Assembly (NCBI RefSeq): GCF_006636215.1
Contig: NZ_VIFM01000071.1
Location: 1 to 44,944 of the forward strand
Source: Myxococcus llanfairpwllgwyngyllgogerychwyrndrobwllllantysiliogogogochensis
GTDB lineage: Bacteria > Myxococcota > Myxococcia > Myxococcales > Myxococcaceae
DNA: 44,944 bases
Reading direction: 5' to 3'
Shown: piece by piece, positions 1-7,760 of the stretch
Position numbering within the stretch: position 1 is the first letter of the stretch
How the letters are laid out: every line of letters starts with the position of its first letter
Notes under the pieces: model-generated
The model's input: only the letters and a program-made list of their open reading frames with translations
The model's database searches: none
Told to the model about the DNA's origin: nothing
Translations under genes and position numbers: made by a program

Positions 1-1
1 G

Positions 2-253
2 GTGGGCCCGGAGGGGCACGGCACGAGCTGCCTGCTGCCGTGGAGGCTGGATGACCCGCGCTATCCGCCAGGGTCATCCAGGAGCACGACGGTCCTGTAC
101 AGCGGTGTCCATGGACGTGAGTTGTCGGAGGACGTGCTCTACTTCATGGTGTTGGAAGGGGAGCGCCACGGCATCGAGACCGAGCCAATCCGTGCGAGTG
201 CGTGGCTCTCCATCACGCTCACCATCGCGAGGAATGCCAGGACGCTCTCGTGA
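2..253 (+). CDS. C-terminal fragment of an unknown protein (partial at left edge)
   Basis: An open frame enters from the left edge and stops at TGA 251-253, giving 83 residues here. Codons are mostly G/C-ending, as in real genes of this window. The peptide contains a readable segment (VLYSGVHGRELSEDVLYFMVLEGERHG split over residues 31-57) that could be a compact alpha/beta tail, but I recognise no family. The following gene is on the opposite strand and ends 11 bp downstream, so this would be a convergent 3' end. Short hypothetical proteins of this kind next to toxin-antitoxin-like genes are often immunity proteins in myxobacteria, but nothing here proves it. It could also be a chance open frame. 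Confidence 0.3.
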   Translation: MGPEGHGTSCLLPWRLDDPRYPPGSSRSTTVLYSGVHGRELSEDVLYFMVLEGERHGIETEPIRASAWLSITLTIARNARTLS

Positions 254-263
254 AGTGGTGGAG

Positions 264-752
264 TCAGCGCGGCTTCGTTGCCTGACGGTCACGGAGCGCT
301 AGTAACTCACGTGCAACCATGCGGTCCTTGTCGCGACCCACGTGCTGCTTGATGGCGATGAGATCATCCAGACCGATGATTCGGCACGGATGCCCGTACA
401 GCTCCATGGACACGGCTTTGGATGCCACGTCGTCATACGTGCCAACAGGCTGCGCCGTGGAGAGGATGTCGAGCCTCCCCAGGTCCGTCAGCAGGTAGAG
501 GTTCTGGTAGGTCGCAAGCTCCGTGGGTGGCTCCGTCACAGGGCGCTTGGGAACGGCCAGGGCATAGCGAGGATGGTACGGAGCCAACGCATCGAACAGC
601 TTCGTGAAGTTGTGCTCGGTGAATGGCGCGACGATGTCGAGGTCCAGGGTAAAGGTGGCCGACCCGTGGGCAACCGCCGCGACGCCTCCGATGATGACGA
701 ACTGAACCTGTGCATCGAGCAACAGCGTCAGAATCTCAGGAGTCCGCTGCAT
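264..752 (-). CDS. Nucleotidyltransferase-fold protein (AbiEii/MNT-like, putative toxin)
   Basis: About 162 residues. The N-terminal part carries the pattern IGGVAAVAHG followed nine residues on by LDLDIV. This is the variant GG-x-A-x5-HG ... D-x-D signature of small nucleotidyltransferases of the AbiEii/DUF6036 type. The C-terminal part (IIGLDDLIAIKQHVGRDKD) matches the usual closing helix of these proteins. Such enzymes transfer NMP to protein or tRNA targets and often act as the toxin of a two-gene module. The start chosen is ATG 752, with AAGGA 11 nt upstream; ATG 764 is an alternative. The start lies inside the 3' end of the upstream small gene on the same strand (17-bp overlap), so the two are translationally coupled. 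Family level is fairly sure; the toxin role is inferred. Confidence 0.75.
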   Translation of the reverse strand: MQRTPEILTLLLDAQVQFVIIGGVAAVAHGSATFTLDLDIVAPFTEHNFTKLFDALAPYHPRYALAVPKRPVTEPPTELATYQNLYLLTDLGRLDILSTAQPVGTYDDVASKAVSMELYGHPCRIIGLDDLIAIKQHVGRDKDRMVARELLALRDRQATKPR

Positions 753-942
753 CGCTGCTCGCATCCTTGGGGCGGAGTGCTTCGTACAGCTCCGTCATGC
801 GCTGTAACTGCTCGATGCGCTCCGTCGGAGTGAGCTCGAGGTTCTGTAGCAGAAGGGACACGTCCACGCCCGCATCGATGGCGGCGTCCCAGTGAGGGCC
901 ATAGCTGGGAAAAGACTGCCGGAGCAGGTCCCGCATATCCAT
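736..942 (-). CDS. Small helical partner of the nucleotidyltransferase (antitoxin-like)
   Basis: A 68-residue acidic protein. It has a central segment reading LELTPTERIEQLQRMTELYE, the 'L-P-E-R-x-x-x-L' helix pattern often seen in small proteins encoded just before AbiEii/DUF6036 nucleotidyltransferases. The C-terminus is an Asp/Ser/Ala tail. Starts are ATG 942 or ATG 936. Its stop lies inside the downstream nucleotidyltransferase gene, the organisation expected of an antitoxin-toxin operon with the antitoxin first. No DNA-binding motif is evident, so if it is an antitoxin it probably acts by binding the enzyme. The function is inferred from size, position and overlap. Confidence 0.6.
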   Translation of the reverse strand: MDMRDLLRQSFPSYGPHWDAAIDAGVDVSLLLQNLELTPTERIEQLQRMTELYEALRPKDASSDAADS

Positions 943-1065
943 GGCCCTACTCTAGGTCGGGAGCGTTTTGTCTGCAGCACTCCTCGACTCTCTGCTGGCC
1001 ACCTCACAGGAGGACCTGGCGGGCCATTGATCAGAGGGCCCGCTTCTCTCCTCGCTGTCCGAGAC

Positions 1066-1104
1066 GCTACTTCTTGGATGCGAGGCGCCGCCGCGCGGTG
1101 GAAG
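1066..1104. repeat. Decayed copy of the SDR gene 3' end (direct repeat, copy 1)
   Basis: Positions 1076-1104 match 2760-2788 at 28 of 29 bases (GGATGCGAGG-Y-GCCGCCGCGCGGTGGAAG). The ten bases GCTACTTCTT (1066-1075), which in the SDR gene hold the stop codon region, precede it directly. In copy 2 the same ten bases are 14 bp further away. Copy 1 is therefore a deleted remnant of the SDR tail sitting downstream of the lipoprotein gene. Confidence 0.8.
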
Positions 1105-1136
1105 TGAAATACGAAGGACGGCCGCGCTTGTCGTGC

Positions 1137-2621
1137 TCAGGGCACAGCGCCGCGGGTGTTGGTCCCGCACTTCGCTTCGAAGAGCTGGAGCCTGTCGCGC
1201 AGTTGCTTGCGGTAGGAGTCCGGGGTGGACTCGTGCAGCATGTCCAGCGCGCGACGCTGGAGTCCGAGCGCCTCCTTGCAGCGGTCCAGTTGGAAGGACA
1301 TCGCCGCCTGGAGCGTCAGCGCGTAGGGGTCTCCCGGTGCGAGCTCCACCGCGCGACGGGCCACGGGGAGGCCCTTCTCCGGCTGCTGGGTCTGCTGGTA
1401 GTGCGCCGCGAGGCTGGCGAGGATGCGTGAGTCGTTGGGCAGCAGCTCGGCGGCGCGCTGTCGGGCCTGCTCCATCGCCTGGCGTTCGCTGTTCATGTCC
1501 AGGTGCTCCGCCAGCAAATCCCAGGCGCGACCATCGTCGGGGTGTGCCTGCACCAGGGTGCGGGCGCGAGCCAGGTGCTCCTGGGGGTTCTGCTGGAGCT
1601 GCGCGGCGAGCACGGCGACGCTCACGCTGACAGGGTCCTCCTTCAGGCCCTGCTCCACCTCGGCGCGTGCCCTCTGGATTCGCTCTTCCTGGGGCCGCGC
1701 GCCAATGCCATGCAGGTGCATGCGCCCGCGCAGGGCGTGGACGTCCGCGGAGTCCAGCTCGCGCACGGTGACGTCTCGGGGCACGGGGGGCAGGGGCAGG
1801 GTGAGGATGGCGGAGCGCCCGCTCCAGACAAACGTGCGCAGGTCCCCGCGCAGGTCCCCCGCGTCCTTGAAGGCGATGTCCCAGGCGCTGCGCGGGTCCT
1901 CGGCGCGGGCCAGCCGGGTCTGCAGCTCGTCGAAGCGCTCGGTGTGCATGTTGATGAGGTAGTGCACCCAGACCCAGGCGGAGGCGTAGTGCTGCTGCGT
2001 CTCCGCCGCGCTCATCGACTCCTTCTGGTCCCAGGCCCAGAGGTCGTCGACGTCGAGCCAGCCGTGCTGCCGCACATAGGCGAGGCTGTTCTTGTTCGCG
2101 CGGCCGAGCACGGCCTCCTGGGTGCTGACCTTGACGTGGGTGGTCTGCAGGTACTGGGCGAGCCCCTCCGCCAGCCACCGGGACTGGCGCAGCAGCACGT
2201 GCCGGCTCAGCTCATGCGCCAGCTCGTGTGTCTGCAGCTCCTGCTCGGGCCCGTCGTCCAGCACGTAGCCCTCGCCCGACATGACGAGCAGCGTGCCCTG
2301 CTGCGTCGGCGCCACGAAGCCCACGTAGTCGCCCTGGATGAACTCCTTCAGCTCGTTGGTGTTGCGCAGGAGGATGACGTCCACGGAGCCGGGGGGATTG
2401 AAGTCCGTTCCCCACGCCAGCAGCAGGGCGCGGCGGAGCTTCTCCAGCTCGAGCGCCGTCGTGGTGGCCGACTGGGGCGTCAGGTTCGTCTGGATGCGGA
2501 AGTGCTCGCTCTGGACTTCGGACCAGGTCCGCCCGCCTTCACGAGGACACAGCGCGCGGGAGCCCGCGCAGCCGGTGGAGAGCGCCAGGACCAGACTCAT
2601 CAAGACAACGTGGAATTTCAT
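1137..2621 (-). CDS. Lipoprotein with MA-clan metalloprotease motif and TPR tail (DUF1570/peptidase MA-like)
   Basis: 494 residues from ATG 2621. The first residues form a lipoprotein signal ending in LALSTGC, so Cys18 should be lipidated. Residues 132-136 read HELAH (HExxH), and Glu152 in RWLAEGLAQY is well placed as the third zinc ligand, the layout of the peptidase MA / DUF1570 family. The C-terminal half (from about residue 255) is helical and contains TPR-like units (HPDDGRAWDLLAEHL; LPNDSRILASLAAHY; APGDPYALTLQAAMSF). It probably sits on the periplasmic face of an envelope membrane as a protease or a substrate-binding scaffold. The open frame runs further upstream to 2861, but that part overlaps the SDR gene and has no signal peptide. 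Both ends are flanked by copies of the SDR 3' tail, which suggests the gene was inserted there. The substrate is unknown. Confidence 0.8.
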   Translation of the reverse strand: MKFHVVLMSLVLALSTGCAGSRALCPREGGRTWSEVQSEHFRIQTNLTPQSATTTALELEKLRRALLLAWGTDFNPPGSVDVILLRNTNELKEFIQGDYVGFVAPTQQGTLLVMSGEGYVLDDGPEQELQTHELAHELSRHVLLRQSRWLAEGLAQYLQTTHVKVSTQEAVLGRANKNSLAYVRQHGWLDVDDLWAWDQKESMSAAETQQHYASAWVWVHYLINMHTERFDELQTRLARAEDPRSAWDIAFKDAGDLRGDLRTFVWSGRSAILTLPLPPVPRDVTVRELDSADVHALRGRMHLHGIGARPQEERIQRARAEVEQGLKEDPVSVSVAVLAAQLQQNPQEHLARARTLVQAHPDDGRAWDLLAEHLDMNSERQAMEQARQRAAELLPNDSRILASLAAHYQQTQQPEKGLPVARRAVELAPGDPYALTLQAAMSFQLDRCKEALGLQRRALDMLHESTPDSYRKQLRDRLQLFEAKCGTNTRGAVP

Positions 2622-2735
2622 GCGCGGGGTTCTGGCATGAACGCCAAGAGAAGGAGAAGAGACGCGCCGAGAGGGGACGCGTGAGTCCTCCCCGTGAAGT
2701 TCGGCATCCCCGCGGGAAGTCCCGAGGTCTCCGCC

Positions 2736-2788
2736 GCTACTTCTTCTCGTCACCCGCCAGGATGCGAGGTGCCGCCGCGCGGTGGAAG
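2736..2788. repeat. SDR 3' tail (direct repeat, copy 2, in-gene)
   Basis: This is the intact copy, forming the last codons and stop of the SDR gene. It shares 28/29 bases (2760-2788) and GCTACTTCTT (2736-2745) with the remnant at 1066-1104. The two copies bracket the metalloprotease-like lipoprotein gene. Confidence 0.8.
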
Positions 2789-3615
2789 CCCTCGTACGGC
2801 TTGGACGCGGAGGTCTCCTCCAGCGGGAAAATCTTGGTGTTGCACGACGCGCCACCGTCAATCTTGATGACCTCGCCGGTGATGAACGCCGCCACGTCCG
2901 TGAGCAGGAACACGATGGCGCCGCTCACCTCCGCCTCCGTGGCCAGCCGCTGCAACGGCACTTCCTTCTTCAAGAGAGGGATGAGCGCCTTGACGCCCTC
3001 GTCCTGGTAGCTGTCCATGCCACTGGACGCCACCCAGCCCGGCGCCACCGCGTTGACGCGCACGCCTGTCGCCGCCCACTCCACCGCCGCCGTCTGCGTC
3101 AGGTTGAGCATGCCCATGCGCGCCGCGCCCGAGTGCCCCATCCCCGGCATCCCGCCCCACGCGTCCGCGAGCATGTTGACGATGGACCCGCCGTGGTTGC
3201 TCATCGACTGGAGATACACCTCGCGCGCCATCAGGAAGCCGCCCGTGAGGTTGGTGGCGACCACCGCCTCGAAGCCCTTCTTGGAGATGGCCGCGAGCGG
3301 TGACGGGAACTGCCCGCCCGCGTTGTTCACCAGGCCGTGGATGCGCCCGCGCGCCGCGACGATGCGCGCCACCGTGGCCTTCACGCCCTCCTCGTCACGG
3401 ATGTCCACCGTCTCCAGCGAGCACTCGCCGCCGTCCTCGCGCAGCTCCGCGGCGACCTTCTCCAGCTTGTCCAGCTTGCGGCCCACCAGGACGACGTGCG
3501 CGCCGAGCGCCGCCAACTCGTGCGCGGTGCAGCGACCGATTCCGCTGCCGCCTCCCGTCACGACGATGTTCTGTCCCTTGAAACAACCCGGTGCGAATAC
3601 AGAGCGGTAACCCAT
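2737..3615 (-). CDS. SDR family oxidoreductase, AtuB/PECR-like
   Basis: 292 residues, Rossmann fold. TGGGSGIG at residues 20-27 binds the dinucleotide, NNAG is at 97-100 and the conserved Asn is in TNLTG (121-125). The usual YxxxK is absent; the region reads GMGHSGAARMGM, as in the trans-2-enoyl/2,4-dienoyl-CoA reductase branch and in the SDR of Pseudomonas acyclic-terpene (atu) operons as I remember it. This points to an acyl-CoA or terpenoid alcohol/aldehyde substrate with NADP(H), in the cytoplasm. The start ATG 3615 has GGGAG 5 nt upstream. It lies 66 bp after the TetR gene on the same strand and is divergent from the AtuA/carboxylase genes, so it is probably under the same regulator. SDR assignment is certain; AtuB-like is moderate. 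Confidence 0.85.
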   Translation of the reverse strand: MGYRSVFAPGCFKGQNIVVTGGGSGIGRCTAHELAALGAHVVLVGRKLDKLEKVAAELREDGGECSLETVDIRDEEGVKATVARIVAARGRIHGLVNNAGGQFPSPLAAISKKGFEAVVATNLTGGFLMAREVYLQSMSNHGGSIVNMLADAWGGMPGMGHSGAARMGMLNLTQTAAVEWAATGVRVNAVAPGWVASSGMDSYQDEGVKALIPLLKKEVPLQRLATEAEVSGAIVFLLTDVAAFITGEVIKIDGGASCNTKIFPLEETSASKPYEGFHRAAAPRILAGDEKK

Positions 3616-3681
3616 GTCGTCTCCCGAAGTGGCCCCGTGCGTGGCGAGAGGGCCCGTGGTGTCCGTGGTCGCCTCGCGGCG

Positions 3682-4314
3682 TCAGTCTCCCGCTTTCCGC
3701 CCGCGCCGGGAACGCAGCGCGTCCTCCAGCGTGAGCGCCCAGCGGTGGAGAATCTTCTTCCTGCGCGCGCTGTCGTCCCGCAGCAGGTTGGCGAGCCCCA
3801 GGCCCCGGATGAGGTCCAGCGTCGCCTGCACCAGCTCGCGCGTCTCCGGCTCGCGGTCATCCACGCCGAGCAGCGCCACCGTGAGCCGGTGTACCTCCCG
3901 CCCCACCTTCGCCTCCACCGGCAACAACTGCGCGCGCAGCTCCGCGTCCGCGCTCGCCGCCACCCAGAGCTGTGCCGCCGCGGCGAAGAGCGGCTGCGTG
4001 TAGAAGCCCGCCAGCATGTGCAGGATGCTCTCGGTCCGCCGCACGTCCGCTGGCAGGCGGGCCGCTCTCCGGCTGAGCTCCTCCACCTGCTGGTGCCCGA
4101 CGTACTCCACCGCCGCCGCGACCAGGTCGCCTCGCGTGGGGAAGTGGTGCTGGCACGCGCCGCGAGACACGCCTGCTCGCTCGGCGATGACCGTCATCGT
4201 GGAGCCCGCCCACCCCAGCTCCGACAGGGCGCCAATGGCGGCCTCCATCAAGCGCTGCCGTGTCACGCGGCTGCGCTCCTGTTCCTGTCTGCCCGGCGGC
4301 GGTGCGTCGCTCAC
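3682..4314 (-). CDS. TetR/AcrR family regulator of the Atu-like cluster
   Basis: 210 residues from GTG 4314. The N-terminal helix-turn-helix is clear: SRVTRQRLMEAAIGALSELG, then TVIAERAGVSRGACQHHFPTRGDL. The rest is an all-helical ligand domain ending in a basic tail (RSRRGRKAGD). The GTG start leaves about 13 residues before helix 1, typical for TetR, and places the perfect palindrome 4340-4365 in the leader. An in-frame ATG at 4371 would put the palindrome inside the coding sequence and would be only 43 bp from the divergent gene, so I prefer GTG, though not firmly. By position it is the AtuR counterpart: a repressor likely released by an acyl-CoA or terpenoid ligand, controlling both the SDR gene and the divergent carboxylase operon. 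Confidence 0.8.
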   Translation of the reverse strand: MSDAPPPGRQEQERSRVTRQRLMEAAIGALSELGWAGSTMTVIAERAGVSRGACQHHFPTRGDLVAAAVEYVGHQQVEELSRRAARLPADVRRTESILHMLAGFYTQPLFAAAAQLWVAASADAELRAQLLPVEAKVGREVHRLTVALLGVDDREPETRELVQATLDLIRGLGLANLLRDDSARRKKILHRWALTLEDALRSRRGRKAGD

Positions 4315-4339
4315 GAAGTCAGCTTGAAAGGCACCCTCG

Positions 4340-4365
4340 AAAAAAGCAAGCGCGCTTGCTTTTTT
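4340..4365. promoter_or_regulatory. Perfect 26-bp palindrome, probable TetR operator
   Basis: The half-site AAAAAAGCAAGCG is followed directly by its exact reverse complement, with no spacer or mismatch. It lies between the divergent TetR and AtuA-like genes, about 26 bp upstream of the TetR GTG start and 50 bp upstream of the AtuA-like ATG. A two-fold site of this length is what a TetR dimer (or pair of dimers) binds. Its AT-rich arms also stand out from the GC-rich surroundings and may overlap -10/-35 elements. Confidence 0.75.
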
Positions 4366-4414
4366 AGGCATGGGCTCCCAGACTGCCCGCATTCAGGCTG
4401 GACGTGGAGAGCGC

Positions 4415-6124
4415 ATGAGCGAGTCCCCCCTCCGTATCGGCAATGCCTCGGGCTTCTATGGAGACCGGTTCTCGGCCGTCCGGGAGATGCTCGAAGGCGG
4501 CCAGTTGGACGTCCTCACGGGCGACTACCTGGCGGAGCTGACGATGTTGATTCTTGGCCGGGACCGGATGAAGGACCCGTCCACCGGCTACGCCAAGACG
4601 TTCCTCCGGCAGATGGAGCAGTGCCTGGGGCTCGCGCTGGACAAGAAGGTGAAGGTCGTCGTGAACGCGGGCGGGTTGAACCCGTCGGGCCTCGCGACGG
4701 CGCTGCGCGAGCTGAACGACAAGCTGGGCCTCAAGGCGCGCATCGCGCACGTGGAGGGGGATGACCTCTCCGGCAGCGCGGACGAGCTGGGCCTCGGCTC
4801 TCCCATCACCGCGAACGCGTACCTGGGCGGCTGGGGCATCGCCGAGAGCCTGCGCGCGGGCGCGGACGTCGTCGTCACCGGTCGCGTGACGGATGCCTCG
4901 CTGGTGGTGGGCCCGGCCGCCGCGCACTTCGGCTGGAAGCGGGACGACTGGGACAAGCTCGCCGGGGCCATGGTGGCCGGCCACGTCCTGGAGTGCGGCA
5001 CGCAGGCGACGGGCGGCAACTACTCCTTCTTCAAGGAGCTGGATGTCCGCCGGCCCGGCTTCCCCCTGGCGGAGCTGTTCGCGGATGGCTCGTCCGTCAT
5101 CTCCAAGCACGCGGGCACGGGCGGCGCGGTGACGGTGGACACGGTGCTCGCGCAGCTCCTCTATGAAATCACCGGGGCCCGGTACGCGGGGCCCGACGCG
5201 ACGGCGCGGTTCGACTCCATCACCCTGGCGGCGGAGGGGAAGGACCGCGTGCGCATCTCGGGCGTGAAGGGTGAGCCGCCTCCGCCCACCGTGAAGGTCT
5301 GTCTCAACCACCTGGGTGGCTACAAGAACGAGGCGACGTTCATCCTGGTGGGGCTCGACATCGAGGAGAAGGCGGCGCTCATCCGAGGACAGATGGAAGC
5401 GGCGCTCACGCGCAAGCCGAAGGAGACGCACTGGACGTTGGTGCGCACGGACCGCGAGGACGCCGCCACGGAGGAGCAGGCCGCGGCCTTCCTGCGCGTC
5501 GTGGTGAAGGACGCGGACCAGAAGCTGGTGGGTCGCTCCTTCAGTGGCGCCGCCGTGGAGCTGGCGCTGGGCACGTATCCTGGCTTCACCATGACGGCGC
5601 CGCCGTCGGATGGCGCGCCTTACGGTGTCTACACGCCGGCCTATGTCGATGCGACGCGCGTGGAGCACGTCGCCGTCCTGCCGGATGGCGCGCGCACGGT
5701 CATCGCGCCCACGGAGCAGTCGCTGAAGCTGGCTCCTGTCGAGAAGCCCGCGTTGCCGGAGGCGCTGCCGTCGGGCCCCGCGCGGAGGGCCCCGCTGGGG
5801 CGCATCGTCGCGGCGCGCAGTGGGGACAAGGGCGGCACGGCGAACATCGGCGTGTGGGCGCGGACGGACGCGGCCTGGCGGTGGCTTGCGCACTTCCTCA
5901 CGGCGGAGAAGCTGCGCGAGCTGCTACCGGAGACAGCGGCCTTCGCGATTGAGCGGCACGACTTCCCCCAGCTCCGAGGGGTGAACTTCGTGGTCGACGG
6001 GATTCTGGGCGAGGGCGTGTCGTCGTCGACGCGCTTCGACCCGCAGGGCAAGGCTCTGGGGGAGTGGCTCCGCTCGCGTCACGTGGACATCCCCGAGTCG
6101 CTGCTTCGTGAAGGAGAGGGTTGA
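4415..6124 (+). CDS. AtuA-like protein (DUF1446 domain plus C-terminal AtuA-like domain)
   Basis: 569 residues. The N-terminal DUF1446 part shows VVNAGGLNPSGLATAL and GRVTDASLVVGPAAAHFGW, conserved hallmarks of acyclic terpene utilization protein AtuA. Around residue 468 comes ARSGDKGGTANIGVWAR, the signature of the small ferredoxin-fold AtuA-like domain; here both are fused, as in many proteobacterial AtuA proteins. The molecular activity of AtuA is not established, although in Pseudomonas it is needed for growth on citronellol/geraniol. The start ATG 4415 has GTGGAGAG about 4 nt upstream; an in-frame ATG at 4370 lies too close to the operator. The stop overlaps the region of the next gene's ribosome site, so this gene heads an operon with the two carboxylase subunits. 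Confidence 0.85.
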   Translation: MSESPLRIGNASGFYGDRFSAVREMLEGGQLDVLTGDYLAELTMLILGRDRMKDPSTGYAKTFLRQMEQCLGLALDKKVKVVVNAGGLNPSGLATALRELNDKLGLKARIAHVEGDDLSGSADELGLGSPITANAYLGGWGIAESLRAGADVVVTGRVTDASLVVGPAAAHFGWKRDDWDKLAGAMVAGHVLECGTQATGGNYSFFKELDVRRPGFPLAELFADGSSVISKHAGTGGAVTVDTVLAQLLYEITGARYAGPDATARFDSITLAAEGKDRVRISGVKGEPPPPTVKVCLNHLGGYKNEATFILVGLDIEEKAALIRGQMEAALTRKPKETHWTLVRTDREDAATEEQAAAFLRVVVKDADQKLVGRSFSGAAVELALGTYPGFTMTAPPSDGAPYGVYTPAYVDATRVEHVAVLPDGARTVIAPTEQSLKLAPVEKPALPEALPSGPARRAPLGRIVAARSGDKGGTANIGVWARTDAAWRWLAHFLTAEKLRELLPETAAFAIERHDFPQLRGVNFVVDGILGEGVSSSTRFDPQGKALGEWLRSRHVDIPESLLREGEG

Positions 6125-6129
6125 GGCCG

Positions 6130-7746
6130 ATGCCAAGAATCACATCGCGGGTGAACACAGGCTCGGAGTCGTTCCAGGCACAGCGCGCGGACATGCTCGG
6201 GCGCCTCGCGGAGCTGCGGGGCGTGGAGGCGAAGGTCCGCGCCACCGAGAACAAGGCGACCGAGAAGTTCCACAAGCGCGGCCAACTGCTGCCTCGCGAG
6301 CGGCTGATGATGCTGCTGGACAGGGGCTCGCCGTTCCTGGAGCTGTCCACGCTGTGCGGGTACGGCTACCACGACGACAGTGACGGCTCGCTGGCGGGCG
6401 GCAACAGCATCGCGGGCATCGGCTACGTGTCCGGCGTGCGGTGCTTTGTCTTCGTCAACAACTCCGCCATCAAGGGTGGCACCGCGTCTCCCTGGGGTGT
6501 GCAGAAGGCGCTGCGCGGACAGGCCATCGCGCTGCAGAACAAGCTGCCCATGGTGTCGCTGGTGGAGAGCGGCGGCGCGAATCTCATGTACCAGCAGGAG
6601 ATCTTCATCCCGGGCGGGGAGACCTTCTACAACCAGGCGCGGATGTCGGCGGCGGGCATCCCGCAAATCACCGTGGTCCACGGCTCCAGCACGGCGGGCG
6701 GTGCATACCTGCCGGGCCTGTCCGATTACGTGGTGATGGTGAAGAAGAAGGCGAAGGTGTTCCTCGCGGGCCCGCCGCTGCTCAAGGCGGCGACGGGCGA
6801 GGTCGCCACCGACGAGGACCTGGGTGGCGCGGAGATGCACGCCACCGTCGCGGGCACCGCGGACTATCTGGCCGAGGACGACGCCGACGCCATTCGCATG
6901 GCGCGGGAAATCGTGTCCAAGCTCGGCTGGAACGAGCGACTGGCGGCGGCCGCGCCCACGCTCTACGAGGAGCCGCGCTACTCGCCGGACGAGCTGTGTG
7001 GCGCCATCCCGGCGGACTACCGCAAGCCCTACGACTGCCGCGAAATCATCGCGCGCTTCGTGGACGGCTCCGACTTCACGGGCTTCAAGGACGCCTATGA
7101 CGCGCACACCGTCTGCGGGTGGGCGAACCTCTTCGGCGCGCCCATTGGCATCATCGGCAACAACGGCCCCATCAGCCCGAAGGGCGCGACGAAGGCGGCG
7201 CAGTTCATCCAGCTCTGCTGCCAGTCGGGCACGCCCATCGTCTACCTCCAGAACACCACGGGGTATCTGGTGGGGACGCAGCCGGAGCAGGGCGGCATCG
7301 TCAAGCACGGCTCGAAGATGATTCAGGCGGTGGCGAACGCCACGGTGCCGCAGGTGACGTTGCTGGTGGGTGGCTCGTTCGGCGCGGGCAACTATGGAAT
7401 GTGCGGCCGTCCGTTCCATCCGCGCTTCATCTTCGCGTGGCCCAACGCGCGCACGGCCGTCATGGGCGGCGAGCAGGCGGCGAAGGTGATGTCGATTGTC
7501 TTCGGCGAGAAGCTCGCGCGTGGCGGTGAGGTGGTGGACGAGGAGGCCATCCGCGCCTTCACCCAGCCCATCGTCGACCAGTTCGACAAGGAGTCGCACC
7601 CCTTCAACGCCTCGGCGCGGCTGTTCGACGACGGCATCATCGACCCGCGCGATACGCGACGGGTGCTCGGGTTCGTCCTGTCCATCTGCCGCGAGGCGGG
7701 GCGACGCGAGGTCAATCCCAACAGCTTCGGAGTCGCACGCCTGTGA
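6130..7746 (+). CDS. Acyl-CoA carboxylase carboxyltransferase subunit, AtuC/LiuB-like
   Basis: 538 residues, the usual length for the beta subunit of methylcrotonyl- or geranyl-CoA carboxylase. The crotonase-fold halves are visible: GSPFLELSTLCGYG, KGGTASPWGVQKALRGQAIA, SGGANLMYQQEIF, HGSSTAGGAYLPGLSDYVVMV, AGPPLLKAATGE, DLGGAEMHATVAGTADYLAEDD. In the C-terminal half the oxyanion-type glycines occur in GGSFGAGNYGMCGR and AVMGGEQAAKVM. It transfers CO2 from biotin to the gamma carbon of an enoyl-CoA. YLAEDD and LSDY look closer to AtuC than to LiuB, so geranyl-CoA or a related branched enoyl-CoA is plausible, but methylcrotonyl-CoA cannot be excluded. The start ATG 6130 lies 5 bp after the AtuA stop; TTG 6121 is an alternative. 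It is followed after 14 bp by its biotin carboxylase partner. Confidence 0.88.
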   Translation: MPRITSRVNTGSESFQAQRADMLGRLAELRGVEAKVRATENKATEKFHKRGQLLPRERLMMLLDRGSPFLELSTLCGYGYHDDSDGSLAGGNSIAGIGYVSGVRCFVFVNNSAIKGGTASPWGVQKALRGQAIALQNKLPMVSLVESGGANLMYQQEIFIPGGETFYNQARMSAAGIPQITVVHGSSTAGGAYLPGLSDYVVMVKKKAKVFLAGPPLLKAATGEVATDEDLGGAEMHATVAGTADYLAEDDADAIRMAREIVSKLGWNERLAAAAPTLYEEPRYSPDELCGAIPADYRKPYDCREIIARFVDGSDFTGFKDAYDAHTVCGWANLFGAPIGIIGNNGPISPKGATKAAQFIQLCCQSGTPIVYLQNTTGYLVGTQPEQGGIVKHGSKMIQAVANATVPQVTLLVGGSFGAGNYGMCGRPFHPRFIFAWPNARTAVMGGEQAAKVMSIVFGEKLARGGEVVDEEAIRAFTQPIVDQFDKESHPFNASARLFDDGIIDPRDTRRVLGFVLSICREAGRREVNPNSFGVARL

Positions 7747-7760
7747 GAGGAGCGAACGGG

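Noticed and set aside
3337..4764. Long plus-strand open frame (475 codons) opposite the SDR and TetR genes
   Set aside because: It is Arg/His/Gln-rich low-complexity and complementary to genes with clear motifs; GC-rich DNA keeps antisense frames open.
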